Assembly: GCA_000961575.1 (NCBI GenBank)
Contig: LADP01000018.1
Span: forward strand, 124,001 to 188,000
Origin: Peptococcaceae bacterium BRH_c8a
GTDB taxonomy: Bacteria > Bacillota > Desulfotomaculia > Desulfotomaculales > Desulfallaceae
DNA length: 64,000 nt
Reading direction: 5' to 3'
Shown here: positions 1 to 7,652 of the stretch, piece by piece
How the letters are laid out: the number at the start of each line of letters is the position of its first letter
How positions within the stretch are numbered: position 1 is the first letter of the stretch
Notes under the pieces: model-generated
What the model was told of the DNA's origin: nothing
The model's database searches: none
Seen by the model: the letters and a program-made list of their open reading frames with translations, nothing else
Translations under genes and position numbers: made by a program

Positions 1-57
1 AAATAAAAAAACAATAATGGCTAAAACAACAAGCATTACTAATAGCGCCTTAGGCAT
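1..57 (-). CDS. Partial hydrophobic protein, N-terminus only
   Basis: An ATG at 57 reading leftwards opens a frame of 19 codons that runs off the window edge. The residues are almost all hydrophobic (MPKALLVMLVVLAIIVF), as in a signal peptide or first membrane helix. An AGGGGG ribosome binding site lies about 10 bases upstream. Nothing more can be said about function because the gene is cut by the window end. Confidence 0.4.
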   Translation of the reverse strand, partial: MPKALLVMLVVLAIIVFLF

Positions 58-95
58 ATTATTTAACCCCCTAGGTCATAACCCAATTATTACGC

Positions 96-147
96 CATTC
101 AGATAAAAGTGAAAGATCTAGATCCTTCGCTAACGCTCAGGATGACA
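96..147. repeat. Intergenic palindromic repeat, copy 1
   Basis: The segment ends in a stretch (CTAACGCTCAGGATGACA) that is identical at 46895-46912, and its left half is a diverged version of the same element. Both copies span exactly 52 bases between the CATTC start and GATGACA end. The element resembles the CATTCTGA...TCAGGATGA repeat commonly seen between genes in bacteria. This copy has lost much of its left arm, so the hairpin is weak. Confidence 0.65.
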
Positions 148-247
148 TCATAATAGGGTTCCAGTTAGTAGGGGCACCCCTCGCGGGTACCCGGTTCACC
201 CATACTCCCGTGGTTCCAAAGTTTATTTTCTAAGTAGAAAGGCATAT

Positions 248-273
248 GAGTCAAGGGAAAATTTCCTTGACTC
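248..273. repeat. 26-bp palindrome downstream of UPF0145 gene
   Basis: The arms GAGTCAAGG and CCTTGACTC flank a short AT core. It sits just past the 3' end of the minus-strand UPF0145 gene, where a terminator is expected, but no T-run follows on either strand. It may be a weak terminator or a protein-binding site. Confidence 0.45.
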
Positions 274-301
274 AATGTATTATGCGGGTTTTATATGCCA
301 A

Positions 302-604
302 TTATATCTTTACTGCAGTCCCGTAAGCAATAATTTCGGCCGCTCCGGCGGAAACATTCGATGTACCGAATCTGATACCGATAATTGCGTTAGCCCCCAG
401 GGACTCAGCTTCCCGGATCATCTGGGCAATCGCCTCTTCCCGGGCCGACTTAAGCAGGTCGGCGTATTCTTTGACTTCACCGCCAATCAGCTGGCGGAAG
501 AAAGCAACAATATCCTTGCCCAAGTGTTTAGCCTTCATGGAACTGCCTCGGACCATGCCGATTACCTGGTATTCGGTCCTGATATCAACGGTTGTTAAAA
601 GCAT
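302..604 (-). CDS. UPF0145/YbjQ family protein
   Basis: This 100-residue cytosolic protein matches the YbjQ (UPF0145) family: it starts with a conserved VDIRTEYQVIGMVRG-type strand and has the AESLGANAIIGIRFGT segment typical of the family. Members form pentameric rings; the biochemical role is unknown, although a heavy-metal-binding fold has been suggested. The gene has a GGGGGT ribosome binding site and lies about 40 bases downstream of the ABC permease on the same strand, so it is probably the last gene of that operon. Full length. Confidence 0.85.
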   Translation of the reverse strand: MLLTTVDIRTEYQVIGMVRGSSMKAKHLGKDIVAFFRQLIGGEVKEYADLLKSAREEAIAQMIREAESLGANAIIGIRFGTSNVSAGAAEIIAYGTAVKI

Positions 605-642
605 ATTTGTACCCCCAATTTGTTTTAATTTATTTGTAATGC

Positions 643-1392
643 CTAAAAATCCTTTTTCAGCAATTGACTCAGCCCAATCCGGTAAAAAATCCAGGCCACC
701 AAAGTCATGATTACTATGGCTCCAAGCTGGAAACCGTCTCCGGTATAAACAGGCCAGGCATGCATCTGGCGGTATACGGAGTACATGCCATAACCGGGAA
801 TCCAGCCGGGTATGCTCAGTACTAATGCGACTCCACAGGCCGCCGCCCCAGCTTTGAGCTGGTCGTCAAATATTACCGAAAACATCAAAGCTAGACTGTA
901 AATTAACAGCAATCCCGCCGCGTTTACAACCAAACCGGCCATAAATAGGGCCGGCAACCCCTTTCCGGCTGTCAGGGCAGCCAGGTAAGTGAGGGTGGTA
1001 GCGACCGTCATCACTGTCAGCATGGCTGCCGCCCCGGCAATAAACTTGGAGCGGTATATTGTTTCCCGGCCCAGGGGCTTGCTGAATAAAAAGCCGGCGG
1101 TATTGCGGCCGGTTTCTCCGGCTAACTGAGCCATGCCCACGACAACGGCGTAAATAACCAGGATTTGATACAGGTTTTTACTGTACCAGTTAGCCCACAT
1201 ATAAAGTGTAAAGTCACTCATCTGACGACGGTACGTTTCACCCAGGGCACCACCGATGTCTACCTGGAATTTGCCCATCCACTCAAATACAAAGGGGAGC
1301 GTGATGCCCAGAACTGATAACAGTACCAGGGCCAGGGCATGTTTCCAGGCGGTTTCACGTAGTTCCTTTTTCAGCACAGCTCCATTAACCAT
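643..1392 (-). CDS. ABC-2 type transporter permease
   Basis: About 249 residues with at least six hydrophobic membrane segments, of the ABC-2 permease type that pairs with the ATPase immediately upstream. The motif GETGRNTAGFLFSKPLGR, seen between early membrane spans, is typical of these exporters. The frame can be extended 11 codons upstream, but the ATG at 1392 has a GAGGGGG ribosome binding site and leaves an 8-base overlap with the ATPase stop, so it is preferred. Substrate cannot be inferred; related YtrA-linked exporters respond to cell-wall stress. Confidence 0.8.
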   Translation of the reverse strand: MVNGAVLKKELRETAWKHALALVLLSVLGITLPFVFEWMGKFQVDIGGALGETYRRQMSDFTLYMWANWYSKNLYQILVIYAVVVGMAQLAGETGRNTAGFLFSKPLGRETIYRSKFIAGAAAMLTVMTVATTLTYLAALTAGKGLPALFMAGLVVNAAGLLLIYSLALMFSVIFDDQLKAGAAACGVALVLSIPGWIPGYGMYSVYRQMHAWPVYTGDGFQLGAIVIMTLVAWIFYRIGLSQLLKKDF

Positions 1393-2290
1393 TCCGGTCA
1401 GCCCCCTCTCGGCGGGTATATTCAATGAAAATATCCTCTAAATCCAGGTCGATTATTTCCAGGGCGAAATGAGGGTATTGGGATAACTTTTCCAATACCT
1501 CGTGGACATTCTCAGTGACCGTCAGCAGGTAACCGGAACCTTCAGGCTCAACCCGGGCAATGCCTGTCTGTTTAAACACATCTTCCGGCGGTCGGCCTTG
1601 GAATACAACCCTGATCCTTTTTTCAGCGGTTTTCAGATCGGCTACGTCCTTAACCGCTACCAGGCGTCCCCGGCTAAGAAAAGCTACCCGGTCGGCCAGT
1701 CGCTCAACCTCATGGAGGGTATGGGATGATAAGAGTACGGTGCTGCCCAGGGCCACCACCTGTTCCATCAGCAGCTTAAAATAATCCCTTCTTTTTATGG
1801 GGTCAAGGCCCGCCCCCGGTTCATCCAGAATCAGCAATTCGGGTTCAGGACCCAGAGCCAGAGTTAGGGTTAGGGCGCTTTTTTGGCCGTGGGAAAACTC
1901 TTTTATCTTTTTGTCTACCGGGATGCTAAATTGCTTAAAAGCCGAGTCCACCAACCTTGGATTCCAGCGGGGATACAAGGAAGCGCAAAAGTTCGCCATT
2001 TCCCGGGCTGTATAATAGCCGTACAAAACTGGATTTTCGGCCACGTAGCCTATTTTAGCCCTGAATGCAGTTTCGTTTGTGCTAACCTGGTAGCCTAGCA
2101 CCCGGGCTTCCCCGGAAGTTGGGCTGGCAAGCCCGGTCAGTATTTTAAACAGGGAGGTTTTGCCGGCACCATTGGGCCCCAGCAGGGCGAAGATACTTTC
2201 CCTCGGTACTTCCAGATTAAGACCTTGCAGAGCTGTTGAATGCCCGTATCGTTTGGTTAGGTTGCTGGTTTGAATGGCCAGGTCATGCAC
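1385..2290 (-). CDS. ABC transporter ATP-binding protein
   Basis: A 301-residue ATPase with Walker A GPNGAGKTS near residue 40, a signature-like FSHGQKSAL segment, Walker B LLILDEPGAGLDP, and an H-loop (SSHTLHEVE). The C-terminal ~80 residues form the regulatory extension usual in DrrA/CcmA-type exporter ATPases. The start is GTG at 2290, sharing one base with the TAG stop of the regulator; GGAGGAG lies seven bases upstream. The signature has FSHGQ instead of the canonical LSGGQ, a common variant in YtrB-like ATPases. It energises the adjacent permease. Confidence 0.9.
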   Translation of the reverse strand: MHDLAIQTSNLTKRYGHSTALQGLNLEVPRESIFALLGPNGAGKTSLFKILTGLASPTSGEARVLGYQVSTNETAFRAKIGYVAENPVLYGYYTAREMANFCASLYPRWNPRLVDSAFKQFSIPVDKKIKEFSHGQKSALTLTLALGPEPELLILDEPGAGLDPIKRRDYFKLLMEQVVALGSTVLLSSHTLHEVERLADRVAFLSRGRLVAVKDVADLKTAEKRIRVVFQGRPPEDVFKQTGIARVEPEGSGYLLTVTENVHEVLEKLSQYPHFALEIIDLDLEDIFIEYTRREGADRNG

Positions 2291-2685
2291 TATTTTTCTC
2301 CTCCCTTGGCGTAAAACTCCTGAATTATTTTTTGCAGCAAATCTACCAGTTTTGCTGGCTTAATGTTAAGCTCCCGGGCTTTGTGCACTGTTTCCACCAG
2401 CAGCGGTCGGAGTAGCTCAATTTGAAGTTCCTGTCGTTTATTAGCGTCAAACTGGGCCACGAAGGATCCCAGGCCGGGGCGGCTGTAGATTAAATCCTTC
2501 CTTTCCAGCTCACTGTAGGCCCGCCGGATGGTAATTATGCTCACCAAATTATCCTGGGCCAGCTGGCGTATGGATGGCAGGGGATCTTCGGGCTGCAGCT
2601 CACCGGTAAGAATCCTTTTCTCTATGTTGTTAAAAATTTGCTGGTAAGCCGGCAGCGGACTGTTTTTGGTAATGGGAATAAGCAT
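2290..2685 (-). CDS. GntR family regulator, YtrA type
   Basis: About 131 residues: an N-terminal winged-helix GntR domain (PLPAYQQIFNNIEKRILTGEL, then LPSIRQLAQDNLVS and TIRRAYSELERKDLI) followed by only ~45 residues of helix, which is the short C-terminus of the YtrA subfamily. Such regulators repress exporter operons and respond to antibiotics or other small ligands. An ATG two codons upstream abuts the GGGGGG motif, so the ATG at 2685, six bases away, is preferred. It heads the regulator-ATPase-permease-UPF0145 operon and probably represses itself through the operator at 2723-2743. Confidence 0.88.
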   Translation of the reverse strand: MLIPITKNSPLPAYQQIFNNIEKRILTGELQPEDPLPSIRQLAQDNLVSIITIRRAYSELERKDLIYSRPGLGSFVAQFDANKRQELQIELLRPLLVETVHKARELNIKPAKLVDLLQKIIQEFYAKGGEK

Positions 2686-2722
2686 TGGCATCCCCCCGGT
2701 AATAGGTTGTTAGTATCTGTGT

Positions 2723-2743
2723 ATACTATGTATGCACAGTATA
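2723..2743. promoter_or_regulatory. Candidate YtrA operator
   Basis: The half-sites ATACT and AGTAT are arranged as an inverted repeat in ATACTATGTATGCACAGTAT. The site covers the -10 hexamer and the expected transcription start, the position expected for autorepression by a GntR/YtrA regulator. Confidence 0.6.
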
Positions 2744-2766
2744 TTATATGAGCAGGGTTTCGTCAA
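2738..2766 (-). promoter_or_regulatory. Sigma-A promoter of the YtrA/ABC operon
   Basis: Reading on the minus strand, TTGACG (2766-2761) and TATACT (2743-2738) are separated by exactly 17 bases. It lies about 50 bases upstream of the GntR start codon. Confidence 0.75.
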
Positions 2767-2931
2767 TATTAGATGATAAAATTTTTTTAACTTTAAATAC
2801 GATTATTGAAGCTTTTCATAGTAAACTTTTTATCAGATAATAGATACTAAAAGGGGGAGTGGACTACCCACTGTGATTAGGTGTTTTGTATCTGTGTTTG
2901 GTAAGATGACCGGTAGGAGGCGTGAGGGGTT

Positions 2932-3639
2932 TTGAGTGGATGGACAATTTTGCTTTTAATCCTGGTTTTGCTGCCCGTGGGGTTGTTAAGCTTTCCCTTG
3001 ACCTTTAAGGCCAGGGGCAGCCTGCGTAAGGAAGAGCGTAATTTGAATTTAAAACTTGCATGGGGTTGGGGGCTGCTATCCGCTGCTGTTGAAATAAACG
3101 GCAAAGAAACTGCTTTCCGGTTGCGGCTGGCTGGGATTTGGCTACCTGCCCCCCGTAAGAAACCGGTCAACATCGGCACAACAAAAACCGGTAAGCAAAC
3201 CAAACGGGCTGGTAAACAGGCCCAAAAGCACGCCGGGCGCCGTAAAAAACACGGTTTCAGTTTCTCCTCGGTAATCGCTGTGCTCAACAGGCAGATGTTG
3301 GCGGCCGTACTGGGCTACCTAAAAAGGCTGTTTAAATCCCTTCGTTTACGATTGCGGCTAAACGGTGTTTACGGTACCGATGATCCGGCCATGACCGGAA
3401 TGATAGCCGGGCTCATCGCTGCGCTGCAAGCCAAACACTTAAAATTTGACCTGGATGCCGATTTTAGCGGGCCAATTATTGACCTAGCCGGTGAAACATC
3501 TGGCCGGATGGTACCCATTTTCATCCTGTGGCACACCATGAGCTTTTTCCTGGCTAAACCGGTGCGGAAGCTTTGGTGGTCCATGCTTAAAATAAAGAAG
3601 ACTTGGTTCAGGTGGGGTTTTACCCCATCTGAACCTTAG
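2932..3639 (+). CDS. ytfI: DUF2953 domain protein (YtfI-like)
   Basis: A 235-residue protein with one N-terminal membrane helix (TILLLILVLLPVGLLSF), a beta-rich stretch with FKARGSLRKEE and LRLAGIWLP, a Lys-rich linker around residues 75-105, and a C-terminal DUF2953 block (LRLRLNGVYGTDDPAMTGMI). In Bacillus the homologue YtfI stands next to ytfJ/gerW, and the same pair occurs here. The start is TTG at 2932 with AGGAGG 11 bases upstream. The last codons lie inside a near-perfect hairpin (3605-3635). Function is unknown; the pairing suggests a role in spore formation. Confidence 0.75.
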   Translation: MSGWTILLLILVLLPVGLLSFPLTFKARGSLRKEERNLNLKLAWGWGLLSAAVEINGKETAFRLRLAGIWLPAPRKKPVNIGTTKTGKQTKRAGKQAQKHAGRRKKHGFSFSSVIAVLNRQMLAAVLGYLKRLFKSLRLRLRLNGVYGTDDPAMTGMIAGLIAALQAKHLKFDLDADFSGPIIDLAGETSGRMVPIFILWHTMSFFLAKPVRKLWWSMLKIKKTWFRWGFTPSEP

Positions 3640-3705
3640 TCGCACTTATTTCGAGCTTACAGCCTGTTAATCCCCGACCTAAGAGGGCGGGGTTTTACAG
3701 GCTGT
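3605..3705 (+). repeat. Two consecutive hairpins between ytfI and gerW
   Basis: Hairpin one (3605-3635) has arms GGTTCAGGTGGGGT and ACCCCATCTGAACC and covers the ytfI stop region. Hairpin two (3659-3705) pairs ACAGCCTGT with ACAGGCTGT, with an inner CCCCG/CGGGG stem. Neither is followed by a T-run, so they look like RNA-processing or stabilising structures rather than terminators. Confidence 0.6.
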
Positions 3706-3751
3706 GCGAAGATAAAGTTGAGAAGAAAAAAAACAAAGGAGAGTGCCCAAT

Positions 3752-4102
3752 ATGTTTAAAGAAGACATTGAAACCCTTGTGTCCCGCCTGGAGAATCTTA
3801 TATCTACCAAGACCATCGTTGGAGAGCCTATTATCAGCGGCAATACAACCATCATTCCCATCGTAACTGCTTCCGTAGGCTTTGGTATGGGTAGCGGTGA
3901 AGGGCAGGATGGAGCGAACCAGGGTGGTAAAGGCACCGGCGGAGGTGCCGGCATGAAACTTAGTCCGTCAGCGTTGCTGATTATACAGGGGGATAATGTA
4001 CAGGTGTACTCCCTGGCTCAAAAAGGCAGTCTGACCAAGCTGGCCGAAATGATTCCTGATGTCATTAATAAGTTAAAGCCCCAGGAGAAGGATGAACAGT
4101 AA
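3752..4102 (+). CDS. gerW: GerW family sporulation protein (YtfJ)
   Basis: A 116-residue protein with the GerW features: N-terminal helix, the segment TIVGEPIISGNTTIIPIVTASVGFG, a glycine-rich loop around residues 42-68 and a C-terminal SPSALLIIQGDNVQVYSL strand. Homologues are needed for normal spore germination in Bacillus, where the protein is in the spore. The ATG at 3752 is chosen because AAAGGAG lies 10 bases upstream; a GTG three codons earlier would be only one base from it. It follows ytfI and is closed by a strong terminator. Its presence argues for an endospore former. Confidence 0.9.
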   Translation: MFKEDIETLVSRLENLISTKTIVGEPIISGNTTIIPIVTASVGFGMGSGEGQDGANQGGKGTGGGAGMKLSPSALLIIQGDNVQVYSLAQKGSLTKLAEMIPDVINKLKPQEKDEQ

Positions 4103-4140
4103 TTCCAAACAGAAGAAAAAAAGACCGTTGTAGGTCAATT

Positions 4141-4179
4141 AAGGGTTTTCGGACTTTTGCGAAAACCCTTTTACTTTTT
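4141..4179 (+). terminator. Rho-independent terminator after gerW
   Basis: Stem AAGGGTTTTCG/CGAAAACCCTT with a short loop, followed by TTACTTTTT. Confidence 0.85.
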
Positions 4180-4265
4180 GTGTTATTATCCCTTGCGCCT
4201 GGCGGGAGCAGTAAAATATACTAAATAAAAGTTAACCAGCAAACTAATTGCTTTGGAGGATTAAT

Positions 4266-5450
4266 ATGGAACACGTGCTTTGGAATATTGGACATGACCT
4301 GATTATAGAAGATATCGTCAGGGCGCAGGGCTCTTACCTTTATGATTCCGACGACCGGCGGTACATAGATTTTGAATCGGGGGTTTGGTGTACGCCCCTT
4401 GGGCACAGTCACCCGGTTATTAATCAGACCGTTAAAGCCCAGTTAGACCGGATAAGCCATACCGGTTATTGTTATGCCCACCCTGCCACTAAAGAAGCGG
4501 CTAAAGAAATTCTGAATGTGACCGGCTTACCGGGTGGTAAATGTGTATTCCTTAGCTCCGGCAGTGAAGCGGTAGAATTTGGGGTTCAGGTACTACGCAA
4601 GCTTGCGGGTAAACCGCTGCTTTTGACCCTGGTTGATTCATTTTTGGGTTCATACGGCTCGGCGAGCAAAAAGAAGGCCGATGAGTGGCACCTGCTGGAC
4701 TGGAGTTTATGTTCCACCTGTTCTCAACCGGAACAGTGCAGTCCGCAATGCCGTGTTTTTTTGGATATTCCCTTTGCCAAAATTGGTGGTTTTGTATTTG
4801 AACCTGGAAATTCTTCTGGACAGGTCAGGTTTCCGCCCGAGGCATTTATAAAGCACCTGGTGGAAATAACCAGGTGCAATGGCGGTTTTGTCCAGGCTAA
4901 TGAAATTACCACGGGAATCGGGCGTACCGGTGAGTGGTTCGGATTCCAACACTATGACATACAACCCGACATTATTTCCATGGGCAAGGGGTTGGGCAAC
5001 GGTTACCCGGTGAGCTCCATTGCCATGTCTCCGGAAATAATAGGCAAGCTGCAACAAATCTCATTTTACTACTCGCAGTCACATATCAATGACCCGTTGG
5101 GGTGTTCTGCGGCTAGGGCGGTAATAGCGGTGATTAATCAAGAAAAACTAATCGAGCGCAGCAAAAAATTAGGAAAAAAAATTCTTAACGAACTGACTGA
5201 GATATGCAGGCATTACAATTTTGTCAGGGAAGTCCGCGGCAGGGGGCTGATGATTGCCATAGAGTTCTTGCCGGCGCATGACATCAATCCTGCGGCGCTA
5301 GTCTACCGGGAACTGCTTAACAGGGGGTTTATTATTGCCCGTCGCCCCGGCCTTAATATACTGCGCGTAGACCCACCGCTAAACGTAGATGAAAATGATA
5401 TTAAAGGCTTCCTGGATAACTTTAATCAAGTGTTGAAAGGGATAGAATAG
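4266..5450 (+). CDS. Class III PLP-dependent aminotransferase
   Basis: A 394-residue fold-type I enzyme with the class III layout: GHSHP near residue 47, the phosphate-binding SSGSEAVE near 98-104, and the PLP lysine K241 in MGKGLGNGYPVS. The usual DEVQTGxGRTG motif reads NEITTGIGRTG, so Asn212 replaces the Asp that normally contacts the PLP ring nitrogen. A cysteine quartet (C149, C152, C158, C162) in an insertion before the active-site strand could bind metal. The ATG at 4266 has GGAGG six bases upstream; the longer frame has no such site. Substrate is not clear; acetylornithine, GABA and related omega-amino acids are typical. Monocistronic and convergent with the histidine kinase gene. Confidence 0.8.
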   Translation: MEHVLWNIGHDLIIEDIVRAQGSYLYDSDDRRYIDFESGVWCTPLGHSHPVINQTVKAQLDRISHTGYCYAHPATKEAAKEILNVTGLPGGKCVFLSSGSEAVEFGVQVLRKLAGKPLLLTLVDSFLGSYGSASKKKADEWHLLDWSLCSTCSQPEQCSPQCRVFLDIPFAKIGGFVFEPGNSSGQVRFPPEAFIKHLVEITRCNGGFVQANEITTGIGRTGEWFGFQHYDIQPDIISMGKGLGNGYPVSSIAMSPEIIGKLQQISFYYSQSHINDPLGCSAARAVIAVINQEKLIERSKKLGKKILNELTEICRHYNFVREVRGRGLMIAIEFLPAHDINPAALVYRELLNRGFIIARRPGLNILRVDPPLNVDENDIKGFLDNFNQVLKGIE

Positions 5451-5459
5451 TTTAGACGT

Positions 5460-6881
5460 CTACTGCCTGGAAAACGGCAGCAGTACGGTGAAAATGCTGC
5501 CGCCGCCCGGGCGGTTGGCGGCCCGGATGTTTCCCCGGTGCTGTTCGGTAATCCACCGGGCAATGGAAAGGCCCAGCCCGGATCCTTCTTTGGCCCGGGC
5601 TTCCCGGCTGCGGTAAAACCGGTCAAAAATTAATTCTTCATCCCCGGGGGCTATTCCCGAACCCCGGTCTGCTACCGTAATTTCAAACCGGCCCTGCGGC
5701 TCTTCCCGCATCGCCAGTTCCACGCCGGTGTCCGGTGGTGAGTATTTGAAGGCGTTGTCCAGCAGGATAAATATAAGCTGGCTCAGGTAGTCGGGGCTGG
5801 CCTCGACTAGTTTTCCCACCGGGTACTGGTCAGACAATTCCAGTTTTCTGCCCACGGCCCAGAAACGGGCCCGCCTGGCAATGTCATCCCACAATTGTTC
5901 CACCGGAACAGCCTTTTTTTTCAACTCAAAACCGGCATCGGCCCGGGCCAGGGCCAGCATGTGTTCTAAAAGCCTGGTCAGTCGGCGTGCTTCACCGGCG
6001 ATGTCCTCCATGGCTTCCCGGGTTGTTCTGGCGTCAAGATCCGGCGTCTGCAGAATAAACTCAGTATTGCCGCGGATGGTGGTCAGCGGTGTACGCAATT
6101 CATGGGAGGCATCGGACACAAAGCGGCGCTGCAACTCGTAGCTTTCCTGCAGCCGATTGTACATGACCTCCAAGCGACCGAACATATCGTTCAGGGTATT
6201 GACCATCCGACCTAATTCATCCTGGGGCCCCAAGTAATCAATGCGTTTGCTCAGATCGCCGCCGTCCCGGATGGATAAGGCGGTCCTACTGATCTTCTCC
6301 ACCGGGTTTAATGCAGCCCGGGCCAGAAACCACCCCAGCAGACCGGCAACAATAACGATGGCGACCCCGCCGGTAAAAACAATAAACCGCAACCGATCCA
6401 GCAGCAGATCAACGGTAGCCATGGTTCGACCAACCTGTAGAATGCCCAATAAACGACCATCTACAGCCAGGGGGACATTATAAACCCGGATGTCCTGCTC
6501 TCCGGAGCGCACTGTTTCATAAAATTTTTGGTTTTGCATGGCCGATTTCAAGGTATATTCACTGAGGGGCAGGTATTGTTGGCCCAGGTTTTTAGAGTGG
6601 CTGACCACCCGACCTCGGGTATCGACCACTTGCAGGTAGGTATCCGGAGCGGCAAAAACATTAATATCGGGTAGAACTATTTCCTGTAGTGAAAAGGGCG
6701 ATTGTTTGATCACCGTTGATTTTACAACTGAAGCGGCAGTGGCTGAAATGCTTTCGTCCACTTCGCGGTGCAGTATGCGCGTAGCGGTAAAAATAAGCAC
6801 TGTGGCTAAAAGTGCCAGAGCCAGTAATAAAACACCGGTATACAGCAACGTAAGTTTTAAACGCAGGGCCAACTTAATCAC
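5460..6881 (-). CDS. Sensor histidine kinase of HtrA-linked system
   Basis: A 473-residue membrane kinase: membrane helix ~12-33, extracytoplasmic sensor ~34-164, second helix ~165-187, HAMP (ARAALNPVEKISR), HisKA with H260 in SDASHELRTPLTT, and a HATPase domain with DNAFKYSPP, DRGSGIAPGD and GSGLGLSIA. The GTG start overlaps the response-regulator stop by four bases, so the two are translationally coupled. The nearby htrA gene suggests that it senses envelope or protein-folding stress, as in CssRS-type systems; this is inference. Confidence 0.92.
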   Translation of the reverse strand: MIKLALRLKLTLLYTGVLLLALALLATVLIFTATRILHREVDESISATAASVVKSTVIKQSPFSLQEIVLPDINVFAAPDTYLQVVDTRGRVVSHSKNLGQQYLPLSEYTLKSAMQNQKFYETVRSGEQDIRVYNVPLAVDGRLLGILQVGRTMATVDLLLDRLRFIVFTGGVAIVIVAGLLGWFLARAALNPVEKISRTALSIRDGGDLSKRIDYLGPQDELGRMVNTLNDMFGRLEVMYNRLQESYELQRRFVSDASHELRTPLTTIRGNTEFILQTPDLDARTTREAMEDIAGEARRLTRLLEHMLALARADAGFELKKKAVPVEQLWDDIARRARFWAVGRKLELSDQYPVGKLVEASPDYLSQLIFILLDNAFKYSPPDTGVELAMREEPQGRFEITVADRGSGIAPGDEELIFDRFYRSREARAKEGSGLGLSIARWITEQHRGNIRAANRPGGGSIFTVLLPFSRQ

Positions 6882-7555
6882 CCCTTAAGGACGTATCCGA
6901 CGCCTCGTACTGTATGGAGCAGCCGTTCTTGGCCGCCGCTACTTTCCAGCTTTTGACGGATATTGCCGATATATACTTCCAGCACGTTCGATTCACCGGT
7001 GAAGTCGTACCCCCAGATGCGTTGCATGATTACGTCCCGGGTTAGCACCTGACCGGGATGTTCCATAAAAAGACGGAGCAGTTCAAATTCGCGGGTGGTT
7101 AACTGGATTATCTCATCCCCGCGGCGAAGCTCTCTTCTTTCTATATCCAGTAACAGGTCGGCAAAGTTAAGAGTCATTTTTTCCCGGCTGTCGTGCCGGT
7201 GGACGCGCCGCAGCAGTGCCCGCACCCGGGCCAGCAGTTCCTCCAGGGCAAAGGGCTTGACCAGATAATCATCCGCACCGGCGTCCAGTCCCCGCACCCG
7301 GTCTGCCACCTCGTCCCTAGCAGTTAAAAGAAGTATGGACACATCGCTTTCCATTCTGAGACGGCGGCATGCCTCCCAGCCGTCCATCCCAGGCATCATG
7401 ATGTCCAGGATAACTAGTTCCGGTTTAAACCGCCTGGCCATACGCAAACCTTCTTCACCATTGGGGGCAACCATTACCTCGTGTCCCTCGAAGGTGAGCA
7501 CCCTCTTCATCATGGCAGTGATTTTAGCATCGTCATCAATAAGCAAAATACGCAT
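6878..7555 (-). CDS. OmpR-family response regulator
   Basis: A 225-residue regulator with receiver domain (DDD at 7-9, phosphoacceptor D51 in LVILDIMMPGMDGW, K in DDYLVKPF) and a C-terminal winged helix (TTREFELLRLF, VLEVYIGNIRQKL, HTVRGVGYVLKG). It is phosphorylated by the downstream kinase. It lies 97 bases downstream of htrA on the same strand and likely forms an operon with it. Paired TTTAAG repeats at the htrA promoter are candidate binding sites for it. Confidence 0.93.
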   Translation of the reverse strand: MRILLIDDDAKITAMMKRVLTFEGHEVMVAPNGEEGLRMARRFKPELVILDIMMPGMDGWEACRRLRMESDVSILLLTARDEVADRVRGLDAGADDYLVKPFALEELLARVRALLRRVHRHDSREKMTLNFADLLLDIERRELRRGDEIIQLTTREFELLRLFMEHPGQVLTRDVIMQRIWGYDFTGESNVLEVYIGNIRQKLESSGGQERLLHTVRGVGYVLKG

Positions 7556-7652
7556 CTAACCAGCTCCCGAGCTTTGGTAAAGAAAATATTATATTCAACT
7601 TTCGGCGGCGTTCGGCATTATCCTATTGGTTATTAACGGTAAGGGTGGTTTT

